Shown piece by piece: positions 1 through 8,293 of a stretch of DNA of 64,000 nucleotides (position 1 is the first letter of the stretch; every line of letters begins with the position of its first letter). The notes under the pieces were generated by a model. It was not told the origin of the DNA, searched no databases, and saw only the letters and a list, made by a program, of their open reading frames with translations. The translations under genes were made by a program, and so were the position numbers. Source of the stretch: N074bin45 sp039587475 (GTDB lineage Bacteria; Gemmatimonadota; Gemmatimonadetes; Gemmatimonadales; GWC2-71-9); assembly GCA_039587475.1 (NCBI GenBank), contig JBDHIK010000007.1:9327-73326 (forward strand), given 5' to 3'.

Positions 1-352
1 CGCGGCGGCCATAGACGGCTACGGAGGAAATGTGTACCAGCGGCACATGTCGGTCTTCCGCCAGGCGGCAGGCGTGGCGGGTGCCGTCGACGTTCACCGC
101 TTCGAACCGGTCCCAGCCGGCCCGTTCGGCGATGATGGCCGCTGCATGGACCACGCCGGACAATGGCGGAAGAGGCTGGCGCCAGGTGTCGGCCTCTTCG
201 ACGGCGCCGAAGAGAGGCGTGGCGCCGAGCGATTCGACGAAGTTCGCGCCCGTCCGGTCCCGCACCAGAGCGGCGGTTCCCTGACCGGTTGCCGCCAGGA
301 TTCTGAGCACTTCCTGACCCACGAGCCCGGTGGCTCCCGTCACCAGGATCAC
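1..352 (-). CDS. NAD-dependent epimerase/dehydratase (extended SDR), N-terminal part; runs off the left edge
   Basis: The N-terminal 117 residues of a Rossmann-fold nucleotide-sugar epimerase-type protein. They open with VILVTGATGLVG (the GxxGxxG NAD-binding loop), continue through VVHAAA and NVDGT, and reach HISSVAVYG, where the catalytic Ser and Tyr of extended SDRs lie. The gene continues beyond base 1, so the YxxxK Lys and the substrate domain are not visible. The GTG start at 352 overlaps the TGA of the upstream ygfZ as GTGA, which argues for translational coupling at the end of the glycolate-oxidase operon. The substrate cannot be told. Family assignment is secure, specific function is not. 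Confidence 0.85.
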   Translation of the reverse strand, partial: MILVTGATGLVGQEVLRILAATGQGTAALVRDRTGANFVESLGATPLFGAVEEADTWRQPLPPLSGVVHAAAIIAERAGWDRFEAVNVDGTRHACRLAEDRHVPLVHISSVAVYGRR

Positions 353-1338
353 GCAGCGCGGTCCGGTGGATCGAAGGGAAGGGGCACGATGCGGGCCTCA
401 CGGCCTCCGGCGAGCACGGCGTCCCCCAGGTCGGCCTCCCGGCGCACCATAGCCAGCCCGAGACGCCGGTCGGTCAACGCCAGGACCGAGTGGACCTGTC
501 CCAGGGCGCGGTCGGCGTTTCGTACCTCGGTGCCCTCGAGCGGCTGCAGGTCGAGCCAATCCAGACCGCGCAGCACGCGCTGCGTCCGGCCGCGGAAGTG
601 GATGCGGGCGACGGTCTCCTGGCCCAGAAAGCATCCTTTCGTGAACGACACGCCCTCGAGTTCTTCCAGACGCACTTCCTGGAGGAGGGTCTTGTCCCCG
701 ATCTCGAAACCGAGCGCGGGCCATCCGGCCAGGATCCGCGCGGCATGATGATCGTCCTGGTCGCCTTCGGTCATGCCGTGGTCCAACAGCAGGTTCGTGG
801 CGTCGGTGAGCGCCTCCTCGGGTCCAGCCAGCAGGCTACGAAAGGGAGTGGTTCCCGTACCGCTGGCGACCACCACTCCCTGACTTTCGACCGGCAGTCG
901 GGCAACCTGCCCCGGGCCGTCAGCGCCGGGGTTCAGGTGAGCCTCCAGTAGCGCAGCCTCGGCGCGGTCGCCATAGGTCCATGCGACCCGCCAGGCATCG
1001 CTCAGGTCAGCGAGTTTGGCCAATCGGGGCGGCAGGCTCCGCTTGAAGATCTCCATGGCAGGGCCATGCCCTTCTGGGGGGCCGATCAGCAGTATCTCCG
1101 TCCCCAGGTGCGCCAGCCAAAGATCGACCACCACCATTCCCTTCGGGGTGAGGAGCGCGGTGTACGTCATCCGGCCCAGCCCGGGGCCCACGAGGTCGTT
1201 CGTCAGCAGCCCCTGAAGGCAATCGGCGGCTCCGGACCCGGTGATCCGGAACACCGTGGCTGGGAGCGTAACCACGACACCTCCCCGTAGCAGGCGTTCG
1301 AGGCGGGGCTGGTCGAGGTAGACGTTGAGCATGGACAT
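349..1338 (-). CDS. ygfZ: YgfZ/GcvT-family folate-binding protein
   Basis: A 329-residue aminomethyltransferase-fold protein. It carries the YgfZ signature KGCFLGQE at residues 234-241 (family consensus K-G-C-Y/F-x-G-Q-E), followed by a short C-terminal beta-barrel region. YgfZ proteins bind tetrahydrofolate and help assemble or repair Fe-S clusters in particular enzymes. The gene follows glcF by 18 nt in an operon whose product GlcF carries two predicted 4Fe-4S clusters, so a role in maintaining that subunit is a reasonable inference. The ATG at 1338 is taken as the start; an in-frame ATG two codons on is equally possible. Confidence 0.9.
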   Translation of the reverse strand: MSMLNVYLDQPRLERLLRGGVVVTLPATVFRITGSGAADCLQGLLTNDLVGPGLGRMTYTALLTPKGMVVVDLWLAHLGTEILLIGPPEGHGPAMEIFKRSLPPRLAKLADLSDAWRVAWTYGDRAEAALLEAHLNPGADGPGQVARLPVESQGVVVASGTGTTPFRSLLAGPEEALTDATNLLLDHGMTEGDQDDHHAARILAGWPALGFEIGDKTLLQEVRLEELEGVSFTKGCFLGQETVARIHFRGRTQRVLRGLDWLDLQPLEGTEVRNADRALGQVHSVLALTDRRLGLAMVRREADLGDAVLAGGREARIVPLPFDPPDRAA

Positions 1339-1356
1339 GCAACAAGATAGACCGCT

Positions 1357-2589
1357 TCAGGCGCTGACGTCTTCGCGGTAGATGCCCGCTGCCTGATAGG
1401 AGAGATCGAGCAGTTCGACGGGGTGGACCACTCGGACTGTGCTGCCAGCCGCCAGGAGGCCTGCTCCGATATGCATGAGACAGCCCGGGTTCCCAGTTGC
1501 GACGGCGTCGATCCTCGTCCCGTCGTCGAGGATTGGGCCGAGCTTGTCCGCCAGGATGGCACGCGCCTGGTCGGGTTGGGCCAGCGAGTAGAGACCGGCG
1601 CTACCGCAGCAGCGATCCCACCCGTCGGCAAGCACGACATCCAGTTCCGGGATGGCCGCCAGGACGGTCTGGGGGGCGTCGACCACTCGTTGGGCGTGAT
1701 GCAGGTGGCAAGGCGCATCGTAGGCGACACGCATCGCGACCGGCCCTCCCATTCTTGGCCCTGCGGCAGTGAGGAGTTCACTCACGTCCCGTACCCGGGA
1801 CGCCAGACGGCCCCCGGTCTCTTGGCCGAGCAATCGATCGTACGTCCGGAGAAGGGCGCCGCATCCGGCGCTGTCTACGACCAGGAAATCGACGTCTTCC
1901 GGGAACGCTGCCACGTTCTGCCGGGCAAGCTCCCTGGCCTGCTCCTCGTCACCGGCGTGTTCGTGCAAGGCGCCACAGCATCCTTGCCCCGGCAGGTCGA
2001 CGACACGATAGCCGTTGGCGGTGAGGGTCCGTTCCACCGCGCCATGTACGTGAGGAAACAGGGTGTCCATGACACAGCCTCGGAACAGCCCTACCGTCGG
2101 TCCGGACCCGGGGCGAATCGATGCGCGCCGGATCCGGCCGGGCCACCCCGGGGCGCTGGCGGCCAACATTCCTGAGACGAATCCGGCGGCACCGGAGCCC
2201 GCCATCAACCGGGGAAGCCCCGTGTGTCGGATCCAGCGGGCGATGGTGAACAGCGGGCGCCACGCTCGTGACGTCTGGAACGTGGCCAACAGCATCGTCC
2301 GGAGGGGATCCGGCGCCCCGGTCTGGAACAGCGCTTCGCGGGCGGTTTGAAGCGCCTCGCCGTATCGGACGCCTGACGGACACGCGGGTTCGCACCCGAG
2401 ACAGCCGAGGCAACTGTCCAGATGATCGCGGATGGCGGGGTCCGATCGTCCCCGCTCCAGGGCCCGCATCAACACGATGCGGCCGCGAGGGCTCTCGTTC
2501 TCGTCTCCCGTCGCCAGATACGTGGGGCACGCCGGAAGGCAGAACCCGCAATGCACGCAGGCGTCCAGTCCCTGATACCCCTCAGCCAT
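1357..2589 (-). CDS. glcF: Glycolate oxidase iron-sulfur subunit
   Basis: 410 residues. Two classical 4Fe-4S motifs sit at the N terminus (Cys11/14/17/21 in CVHCGFCLPACP and Cys60/63/66/70 in CLGCLGCEPACP). Two CCG domains follow, with CCG at 204-206 and again near residue 330. This is the GlcF architecture: it passes electrons from the GlcD/GlcE flavoproteins to the membrane quinone pool during oxidation of glycolate to glyoxylate. The start overlaps the end of glcE by 8 nt, and ygfZ follows after 18 nt. The order D-E-F supports glycolate over D-lactate as substrate, though related (S)-2-hydroxy-acid oxidases cannot be fully excluded. Confidence 0.93.
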   Translation of the reverse strand: MAEGYQGLDACVHCGFCLPACPTYLATGDENESPRGRIVLMRALERGRSDPAIRDHLDSCLGCLGCEPACPSGVRYGEALQTAREALFQTGAPDPLRTMLLATFQTSRAWRPLFTIARWIRHTGLPRLMAGSGAAGFVSGMLAASAPGWPGRIRRASIRPGSGPTVGLFRGCVMDTLFPHVHGAVERTLTANGYRVVDLPGQGCCGALHEHAGDEEQARELARQNVAAFPEDVDFLVVDSAGCGALLRTYDRLLGQETGGRLASRVRDVSELLTAAGPRMGGPVAMRVAYDAPCHLHHAQRVVDAPQTVLAAIPELDVVLADGWDRCCGSAGLYSLAQPDQARAILADKLGPILDDGTRIDAVATGNPGCLMHIGAGLLAAGSTVRVVHPVELLDLSYQAAGIYREDVSA

Positions 2590-3796
2590 CGCCCCGCTCG
2601 AGGGCGATACTCAGTTGGAGGTCGGGATCGAACGTGGTGCGCAACCGGTCGACGACCTGGCCGACGCCTTCCCGGTAGGCGCCGAAATGGCCGACTCGGT
2701 GCCGCAGGTGCCAGGGCGCTCGCTCCAGGGTCATGGGGATCTCACGCTGGGCCATGACATGGCGCAGGGCGAGGAGTTGCTCGGGCGACGCCACTCCGGT
2801 CCAGCGGAGTCCGCCCGCGGCAGCTCCCGCCGTGACCAGGCCGTCTTCCAGGTCGTGAGTGAGTCGGTCGAGTGCTTCGTCCAGGCCGTCTGCCAGGACA
2901 CCCAGTCGGAAGCTCACGGGGGCCGCGTTGGCCGAGTCACGCACCATGCGCCACAAGCGCGTGGCCCGATCCGTGGGGAGCGACTCCCACACCGCCTCGG
3001 TGTCGGCGTCGAGCCTTGGCGTCTCAGACTGGACTAGGGCCTCAGCACCGAGGATCCTGGCGGCAAGTAGCCACTCCGGCTCCGCCGCCGCGGTTGGAGA
3101 CAGGAGTTCCAGGGCCGCGACATCGATGCCGGCCGCCGTCACCTCCCGTGCAGCTGCGGTGAGCTCGTCCCTGGTCCCGCGGGCGACGAGTGTGGTATCG
3201 GCTTTCGGCAGCGTGCGCAGTCTGAGGTGGACGGCCGTGATGATGCCGAAGCCGCCGAAGCCGCCGACCTGGAGCTTGGTGAGATCGAATCCGGCCACGT
3301 TCTTCATGACCCGTCCGCCAGACTCGATGAGCCGGCCGTCGGCGGTCACGACCCGGCATCCCAGGACGTGATCGCGGACCGGGCCGAATCGAGCCCGCAG
3401 TGGCCCGGACGTTCCCGTTGCGACGACCGAACCGAGGGTGCGCTCTGGCCGGCCGGGTGGGTCGAGTGCCAGCCACATGCCGTCCTCGGCCAGGCGTTCG
3501 CTGAGGTCCGCCATGGCGACCCCGGCCTGGACGGTGGCCACCTGATCAGCGGCGCTCACTGCCTGGACGTTCCCGAGTCCTTCCAGGCGGAGCACCATGT
3601 CTGCGGGGGCATCGTCGACCAGCCAGGTGCGCCGGCCCTCGATCCGGATGCGCCAGCCTGCCTGCCGTGCCTCACGGCACGCAAGGGCCACGGCCTCCTC
3701 CGTCCTCGGCGTGACGATGACCGTGCCGCCATCGCCGCTCGTCACGACGTGCGGACCCAGTACCGCCTCGAGCCGCCGAAGGGCCTCCTCGCTCAT
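2582..3796 (-). CDS. glcE: Glycolate oxidase FAD-binding subunit GlcE
   Basis: 404 residues from the ATG at 3796, which forms an ATGA overlap with the glcD stop and has a G-rich stretch just upstream; the longer reading (to 3817) would run 25 nt into glcD. The protein has the PCMH-type FAD-binding fold. Visible segments include VQAGVAMADLSERL, LGSVVATGTSG and GGRVMKNVAGFDLTKLQVGGFG, the last typical of GlcE. It lacks the long C-terminal FAD-oxidase domain of GlcD, as expected. It works with GlcD and GlcF as the three-subunit glycolate dehydrogenase. Confidence 0.92.
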   Translation of the reverse strand: MSEEALRRLEAVLGPHVVTSGDGGTVIVTPRTEEAVALACREARQAGWRIRIEGRRTWLVDDAPADMVLRLEGLGNVQAVSAADQVATVQAGVAMADLSERLAEDGMWLALDPPGRPERTLGSVVATGTSGPLRARFGPVRDHVLGCRVVTADGRLIESGGRVMKNVAGFDLTKLQVGGFGGFGIITAVHLRLRTLPKADTTLVARGTRDELTAAAREVTAAGIDVAALELLSPTAAAEPEWLLAARILGAEALVQSETPRLDADTEAVWESLPTDRATRLWRMVRDSANAAPVSFRLGVLADGLDEALDRLTHDLEDGLVTAGAAAGGLRWTGVASPEQLLALRHVMAQREIPMTLERAPWHLRHRVGHFGAYREGVGQVVDRLRTTFDPDLQLSIALERGDG

Positions 3797-5208
3797 GCCA
3801 CCCCCCCAGCCCGCCACTCGCGGCAGGCGTGTATCGGGACCACTTTGCCGGGGTTGGCCCTTTCCTCAGGGTCGAAAGCCCGCCTGACTGCCCGCATGGT
3901 CGCCAAAGTATCTCCGTTGAAGGCCCAGGGCATGTACTCGCGTTTGTCGGCCCCCACGCCATGCTCACCGGTAATCGAGCCGCCCGCGTCGAGACAGGCT
4001 GCCATGATTTCACTGCTGGCCAACCGGACTCGCTGGGTCATGCCCGGCACCGCACGATCGAAATTGATGTTGGGGTGCAGGTTGCCGTCGCCGGCATGGA
4101 ACACGTTGCTGATCGTCAGGTCGTGACGGCGTCCGATGTCGGTTATCTGGTCCAGGATGTCCGGGAGTGCGGAGCGCGGTACGACCGCATCCTGGACCGC
4201 GAGGTCGGGAGCAATGCGGCCCATGGCTCCGAAGGCCTTCTTTCGGCCCTGCCAGAGGCGGGCCCGCTCCGCCGGGCTGCTGGCAGTGCGAACGGTGCGA
4301 GCACCATGGCGTTCCAGGACAGACGTCACCAGAGAGGACTCGGCTTGGACACCGGCCGCGCCGCCGTCCACTTCGACCAGAAGCACCGCGGCGGCGTCCC
4401 GCGGATACCCTGCCGCATAGATGGAATCTTCCACGGCCTGGATGCAGGGTCGGTCCATCATTTCGAGAGCGGCCGGAACGACTCCCGAGGCGATGATATC
4501 CGTCACCGCTTCACTGGCGTCACGAATGGCCATGAAATCCGCAAGCAGCGTCGTGACCGCCTGCGGGGTCGCCTCGAGCCGGACGGTGATATCGAGGGCC
4601 ACGCCGAACATGCCCTCACTTCCCACGAAGAGGCCCACCAGGTCCGGGCCCCAGGGCTCGCCCTGTTCCGACCCGAGGGACAGCACCGATCCGTCCGGGA
4701 GCGCCACGGTGAGCGCCGCGACGTGGTTGGTGGTGACCCCGTACTTCAGGCAGTGAGGCCCGCCGGCATTTTCGGCCACGTTGCCACCGATGGTGCAGGC
4801 GGTCTGACTCGAGGGATCGGGGGCGAAGTACAGTCCGTGTGGAGCGGTTGCGGCGCTCAATCGGGCGTTGATCACGCCCGGCTCAATGCAGGCCCGGCGA
4901 GCGTGGGGATCGATGCTGATGATGTGGTTGAGGCGTGTCAGCGTGAGGAGGACGGCGTGCTCATCGGCCAGGGCCCCGCCGGACAGTCCGGTGCCGGCGC
5001 CGCGGGCGACGAACGGTACCTGGGCGTTGTGGAGCAATCGGAGGACCGCCAGGACCTGATCTCGGTCGCCCGGCAGCACGACACACCCGGGTGTGGCCTC
5101 GTGCGTGGGGAGGCCATCAGCCCGATACACGGAAACCTCGTCGGGCTGTGACCGGACCCACCGGTGCCCAACGATCCGCTCCAGCTCGCGGATCAGGGAT
5201 CGCTGCAT
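3793..5208 (-). CDS. glcD: Glycolate oxidase catalytic FAD subunit GlcD
   Basis: 471 residues from the ATG at 5208 (start MQRSLIRELE); the frame is open up to 5286, but the extra N terminus has no family counterpart. N-terminal PCMH-type FAD domain with FVARGAGTGLSGGAL and GNVAENAGGPHCLKYG. C-terminal FAD-linked oxidase domain with GDGNLHPN and SITGEHGVGADK, which hold the His residues conserved in GlcD and D-lactate dehydrogenases. It oxidises glycolate to glyoxylate, the first step of salvage after 2-phosphoglycolate dephosphorylation. It is the first glc gene, about 110 nt after the sigma-factor gene on the same strand. Confidence 0.93.
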   Translation of the reverse strand: MQRSLIRELERIVGHRWVRSQPDEVSVYRADGLPTHEATPGCVVLPGDRDQVLAVLRLLHNAQVPFVARGAGTGLSGGALADEHAVLLTLTRLNHIISIDPHARRACIEPGVINARLSAATAPHGLYFAPDPSSQTACTIGGNVAENAGGPHCLKYGVTTNHVAALTVALPDGSVLSLGSEQGEPWGPDLVGLFVGSEGMFGVALDITVRLEATPQAVTTLLADFMAIRDASEAVTDIIASGVVPAALEMMDRPCIQAVEDSIYAAGYPRDAAAVLLVEVDGGAAGVQAESSLVTSVLERHGARTVRTASSPAERARLWQGRKKAFGAMGRIAPDLAVQDAVVPRSALPDILDQITDIGRRHDLTISNVFHAGDGNLHPNINFDRAVPGMTQRVRLASSEIMAACLDAGGSITGEHGVGADKREYMPWAFNGDTLATMRAVRRAFDPEERANPGKVVPIHACREWRAGGVA

Positions 5209-5319
5209 GATGTGAATGTAGTGCCTGCCGGGAGCAGGGAGCCAGCAGCGCGGTTCGACGCGGGTGAGGCGATGGGCGCCGGCCAACGAGGACCGGCGCC
5301 AGGGCAGGGCAGGCCGGAG

Positions 5320-6213
5320 CTAGGCCGCGCCCCAGAAGCCTTTCAGCGACTTGACGTCGGGAGACTCGCGCAGCTTTTCGAAGGCGCGTTCGCGAATCTG
5401 GCGGATACGCTCGCGAGTGACGCCGAGCAAGGCACCGATCTTCTCGAGCGTCAACGCTTCCGAGCCTTCCTCGAGTCCGTAGTAGAGGTATAGGATCTTG
5501 CGCTCGCGGGGGGTGAGGTGCCGCTCGAAGATGCGGTCGATGAATTCCCGCATGAGCGTCGAGTCCGTCTTGTCTTCGATCTCACCGCCCCCACTGCCCG
5601 CAAACCGTTCCCCGAACGTGCTGGCGGCCTTGTCCGACCGCTCCACCGGGGCATCCAGAGACAACTCCGCGCTCGTCATGCGACGCGCGGACCGGATGTT
5701 CTCCACCGAGTCGTTGAGCGCGATGGCGATCTCTCGGTCGGTCGGCTCCCGGCCCAGCTCCTGAGACAGGAAGCTCTCCGCGCGCGACATGCGGATGAGC
5801 GCCGAGTTCTGGTTGAGAGGAATGCGCACGCTTCGGGTCTGTTCCGCCAGAGCCTTGAGGACGGCCTGTCGCACCCACCAGACGGCATAGGAGATGAACT
5901 TCACGCCGTGGTCGGGGTCGAACTTCCGGACGGCCTTCAGGAGGCCCTCGTTGCCGATGGCCACTAGCTCCGACAGGTCGAGTCCGTGCCCTTGGTACTT
6001 CTTCACGTAGGAGATCACAAACCGCAGGTTGGCCGTGACCAACCGTTCGGCTGCCTGCTGATCACCGTCCTGCGCCAGGCGCGCCAGCCGCTTTTCCTCG
6101 GCCGGATCGGTGATCATGGGGAGTTTCTGAATGTCCTGCAGGTACTGGTCGAAGGCGCCGGTCGGCGCAGGGCGGAAGAAAGGCCGGGGCTTACTCGCGG
6201 TTCCAGAAGCCAT
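5320..6213 (-). CDS. rpoD: Primary-type sigma-70 factor (RpoD/SigA-like, no region 1.1)
   Basis: 297 residues. Region 1.2 starts almost at once (FDQYLQDIQKLPMITDPAEE), followed by region 2 with NLRFVISYVKKY and KFISYAVWWVRQAVLKAL, region 3 (REPTDREIAIAL) and region 4 with LTLEKIGALLGVTRERIRQI. The YAVWWVRQ segment melts and reads the -10 element; the region 4 helix reads the -35. Absence of acidic region 1.1 and the short length match the primary sigma of FCB bacteria (about 290 residues) and also group 2 sigmas, so primary versus alternative is not settled. It has its own good promoter at 6297-6325. The glycolate oxidase genes lie directly downstream and may be co-transcribed. Confidence 0.92.
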   Translation of the reverse strand: MASGTASKPRPFFRPAPTGAFDQYLQDIQKLPMITDPAEEKRLARLAQDGDQQAAERLVTANLRFVISYVKKYQGHGLDLSELVAIGNEGLLKAVRKFDPDHGVKFISYAVWWVRQAVLKALAEQTRSVRIPLNQNSALIRMSRAESFLSQELGREPTDREIAIALNDSVENIRSARRMTSAELSLDAPVERSDKAASTFGERFAGSGGGEIEDKTDSTLMREFIDRIFERHLTPRERKILYLYYGLEEGSEALTLEKIGALLGVTRERIRQIRERAFEKLRESPDVKSLKGFWGAA

Positions 6214-6296
6214 TACAACCCCTGACGGGAGGAGTGAATGTGTGCCGTGGCGCGAACTTAGGAGAGGTACCCACCGTGAAACCGGTTGGGAGGGCG

Positions 6297-6325
6297 AATA
6301 TAGGGAGCGTCGGGATGAGGGTCAA
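6297..6325 (-). promoter_or_regulatory. Sigma-70 promoter of the sigma-factor gene
   Basis: On the minus strand TTGACC (6325-6320) and TATATT (6302-6297) are separated by exactly 17 nt. This gives a near-consensus -35/-10 pair about 85 nt upstream of the ATG at 6213. It is the best promoter match seen in the window and the only clear one serving the sigma-glcDEF run. Expected transcript start is near 6290. Seen directly; activity is inferred. Confidence 0.75.
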
Positions 6326-6443
6326 CAGATTCTTTTTTGTCCACATCACAAATCGTTAGTCACAATAGGTTTCGAGTGTTCTTCCACCTTTCCCCATTTC
6401 GAGATTCGCGTTATCCACGTACCCGCACCATAAGATGTTCCCA

Positions 6444-6456
6444 GTAAACGGTTTAC
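6444..6456. promoter_or_regulatory. Perfect palindrome GTAAACGGTTTAC, possible operator
   Basis: Two 6-nt arms (GTAAAC/GTTTAC) around one central G, in the 283-nt space between aroB and the sigma gene. It lies about 120 nt upstream of the sigma promoter. The size and symmetry resemble LacI- or GntR-type operators, but no such regulator is encoded nearby. No terminator with a T-run was seen after aroB. Function unknown. Confidence 0.3.
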
Positions 6457-6496
6457 GTCGGTGACGGTGGTGCGTGAATGTGGAAAGCATGTTGAC

Positions 6497-7645
6497 TCAG
6501 GCGAGCCCGATACGCCCCAGGGCCCGCGAGATTCGGTCAGAATCGTCCAGGGCCACGGTCCACGGCGCGGTGGCAGCGGCCATTGCCCCGATTCCGGCTG
6601 GAAGCGCAAAACGGATCTGCGAATTGGTGCCCTTCTTGTCGTACCGCATGGCCGCGATGACCTCCGCGCGCGAAGGTCCGCCACCGATCTGAGTCGGGAG
6701 GCTAAACAGCTTGAGCACGTCGAGGATGCGGTCAACGATGTCCACGGGCGCGAGGCCCAGGTCGGCTGCGAGGGCCGCTTCCACTACCAGCCCCAGGCTC
6801 ACGGCCTCGCCGTGGCTCAGTTGGTAGTCGGTGCTGCGCTCGAGGGCGTGGGCCACGGTGTGCCCCAGGTTGAGGTGAGCCCTGCGACCCTCCTCACGCT
6901 CATCGGCTTCCACCACCGCAGCCTTCAGGCGCACGCTGGCGGCGACCAATTCCTCCAGGACCCCCAGATCCCGGGCCAGAATGTCGGTGTGCCGCTGCGC
7001 CATCCAGTCGAACAGGACGTGGTCCGCCATGACGGCCTGTTTGATGGCTTCTGACAGGCCGACCCGGAACTCCGCATCGCTGAGGGTGTCAAGACAGCGG
7101 AGGTCAGCCACCACGGCGGCCGGTTGGTGAAAGGCGCCGACCAGATTCTTACCGAACGTCGTGTCTACGGCGGTCTTGCCCCCGATGGAGGCGTCCACCA
7201 TCGCGAGCAGGGTGGTCGGTACCGTAATGAAGGGAATGCCCCGCATGTACGTGGCGGCGACGAAGCCTGCCAGGTCGCCGACCACGCCACCACCGATGGC
7301 CACGATGGCCGAGTCCCGTCCGGCGCTCCGTTCCATGAGGATGTCGGTGACGCGGGACCACTCGTCCCGGCTCTTGGTCGACTCCCCCGGGGGAACCGCG
7401 ATCGGTGTGGTGAGCCATTCGGATTGCGGGTCGCTGTGCGGCTCACGCCACGCATGTCGCGGATCCAAGCGCCAGTCGTTCAGCAGCTCGGCCACCACGT
7501 CATCGGTTACCGTGAAGAGCGCGCGCTTCGGGACGTGCCGGGCGGCGATGGTGTCCAGGTGACCAAGAAGCCCCGGGCCCAGATACACCGGGTAGCTCCC
7601 GTCTGCGTGGCGGATGGTGAGGGTCGCCTCAGGGACTGAGGTCAC
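6497..7645 (-). CDS. aroB: 3-dehydroquinate synthase
   Basis: 382 residues from a GTG at 7645 that overlaps the preceding TGA as GTGA; the longer open frame upstream lies inside the adenosyltransferase gene and is rejected. Key blocks: NAD-binding AIGGGVVGDLAGFVA, then VPTTLLAMVDASIGGKTAVD, GKNLVGAFHQP, LSEAIKQAVM, and the metal-ligand segment LNLGHTVAHALE with SHGEAVSLGL. The enzyme converts DAHP to 3-dehydroquinate, the second shikimate step, using NAD and a divalent metal. It is the last gene of a dacB - adenosyltransferase - aroB run. Confidence 0.95.
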   Translation of the reverse strand: MTSVPEATLTIRHADGSYPVYLGPGLLGHLDTIAARHVPKRALFTVTDDVVAELLNDWRLDPRHAWREPHSDPQSEWLTTPIAVPPGESTKSRDEWSRVTDILMERSAGRDSAIVAIGGGVVGDLAGFVAATYMRGIPFITVPTTLLAMVDASIGGKTAVDTTFGKNLVGAFHQPAAVVADLRCLDTLSDAEFRVGLSEAIKQAVMADHVLFDWMAQRHTDILARDLGVLEELVAASVRLKAAVVEADEREEGRRAHLNLGHTVAHALERSTDYQLSHGEAVSLGLVVEAALAADLGLAPVDIVDRILDVLKLFSLPTQIGGGPSRAEVIAAMRYDKKGTNSQIRFALPAGIGAMAAATAPWTVALDDSDRISRALGRIGLA

Positions 7646-8187
7646 CAGGTCTCGTCCGGGAGTCCTGCCGAGTGGTTGGCCAGCCGGGCCAAGGTGAAGA
7701 GCAGATCCGACAGTCGGTTGAGATACCGGAGGAACAGCGGCGGAACATCGTCGGCAGCGGCCAGGGCGATGACGGTCCGCTCGGTGCGCCGGCACACGGT
7801 CCGGGCCAGATGGAGCGCCGAAGCCTTCTCCGAGCCGCCGGGGAGTATGAACTGGTCGAGTGCCGGGAGCTGCGCTTCAGCGTCGTCGATGGCCCGCTCG
7901 AACGTCTCGATCCGGTCGTTCGACAGGTCGGCCTTGGCGAGTGCCTTGGCTACCCTCTCCGGATCGGGGGTGGCAAGATGCCCGCCGATGGCAAACAGGT
8001 CACGCTGGATCTCGCGCAGGAGCTCGTCGGCAAAGGTGCGGGGTTCGACGGCACGGGCCACGCCGATCGTGGAATTCAGCTCGTCGACGTCGCCATACGC
8101 CGCGACCCGGTGGTGCGCTTTCGACACGCGACCACCGCCGAACAGCCCGGTCTCGCCGCTGTCTCCGGTCCTGGTGTAGATCCTCAT
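7642..8187 (-). CDS. PduO-type cob(I)yrinic acid a,c-diamide adenosyltransferase
   Basis: 181 residues beginning MRIYTRTGDSGETGLFGGGRV, the diagnostic ATP-binding N-terminal motif of PduO-type adenosyltransferases. GDVDELNSTIG and a C-terminal CRRTERTVIAL...YLNRLSDLLFTLAR follow, which supply the conserved Arg and Asp residues. It transfers the 5'-deoxyadenosyl group of ATP to cob(I)alamin, making coenzyme B12. No other cobalamin gene is in the window. The ATG at 8187 is preferred because the frame upstream (to 8331) has no family similarity. Its stop overlaps the aroB GTG. Confidence 0.93.
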   Translation of the reverse strand: MRIYTRTGDSGETGLFGGGRVSKAHHRVAAYGDVDELNSTIGVARAVEPRTFADELLREIQRDLFAIGGHLATPDPERVAKALAKADLSNDRIETFERAIDDAEAQLPALDQFILPGGSEKASALHLARTVCRRTERTVIALAAADDVPPLFLRYLNRLSDLLFTLARLANHSAGLPDETW

Positions 8188-8231
8188 GCTCGGGAAGATG
8201 GCTGGCAGCGACCGCGGATGCCAGCAATGTG

Positions 8232-8266
8232 CCCGCCCCGATTCGCGAAGTACGGACGGGGGCGGG
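8232..8266. terminator. GC hairpin between dacB and the adenosyltransferase gene
   Basis: CCCGCCCC (8232-8239) pairs perfectly with GGGGCGGG (8259-8266) across a 19-nt loop that itself contains TTCGCGAA. It lies in the 106-nt gap downstream of dacB on the minus strand. There is no U-run after it, so it is at best an attenuating or non-canonical terminator, or a stabilising mRNA hairpin. Confidence 0.35.
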
Positions 8267-8293
8267 GGGTCTCGCGAGGAAGGAGCGGGGTCG

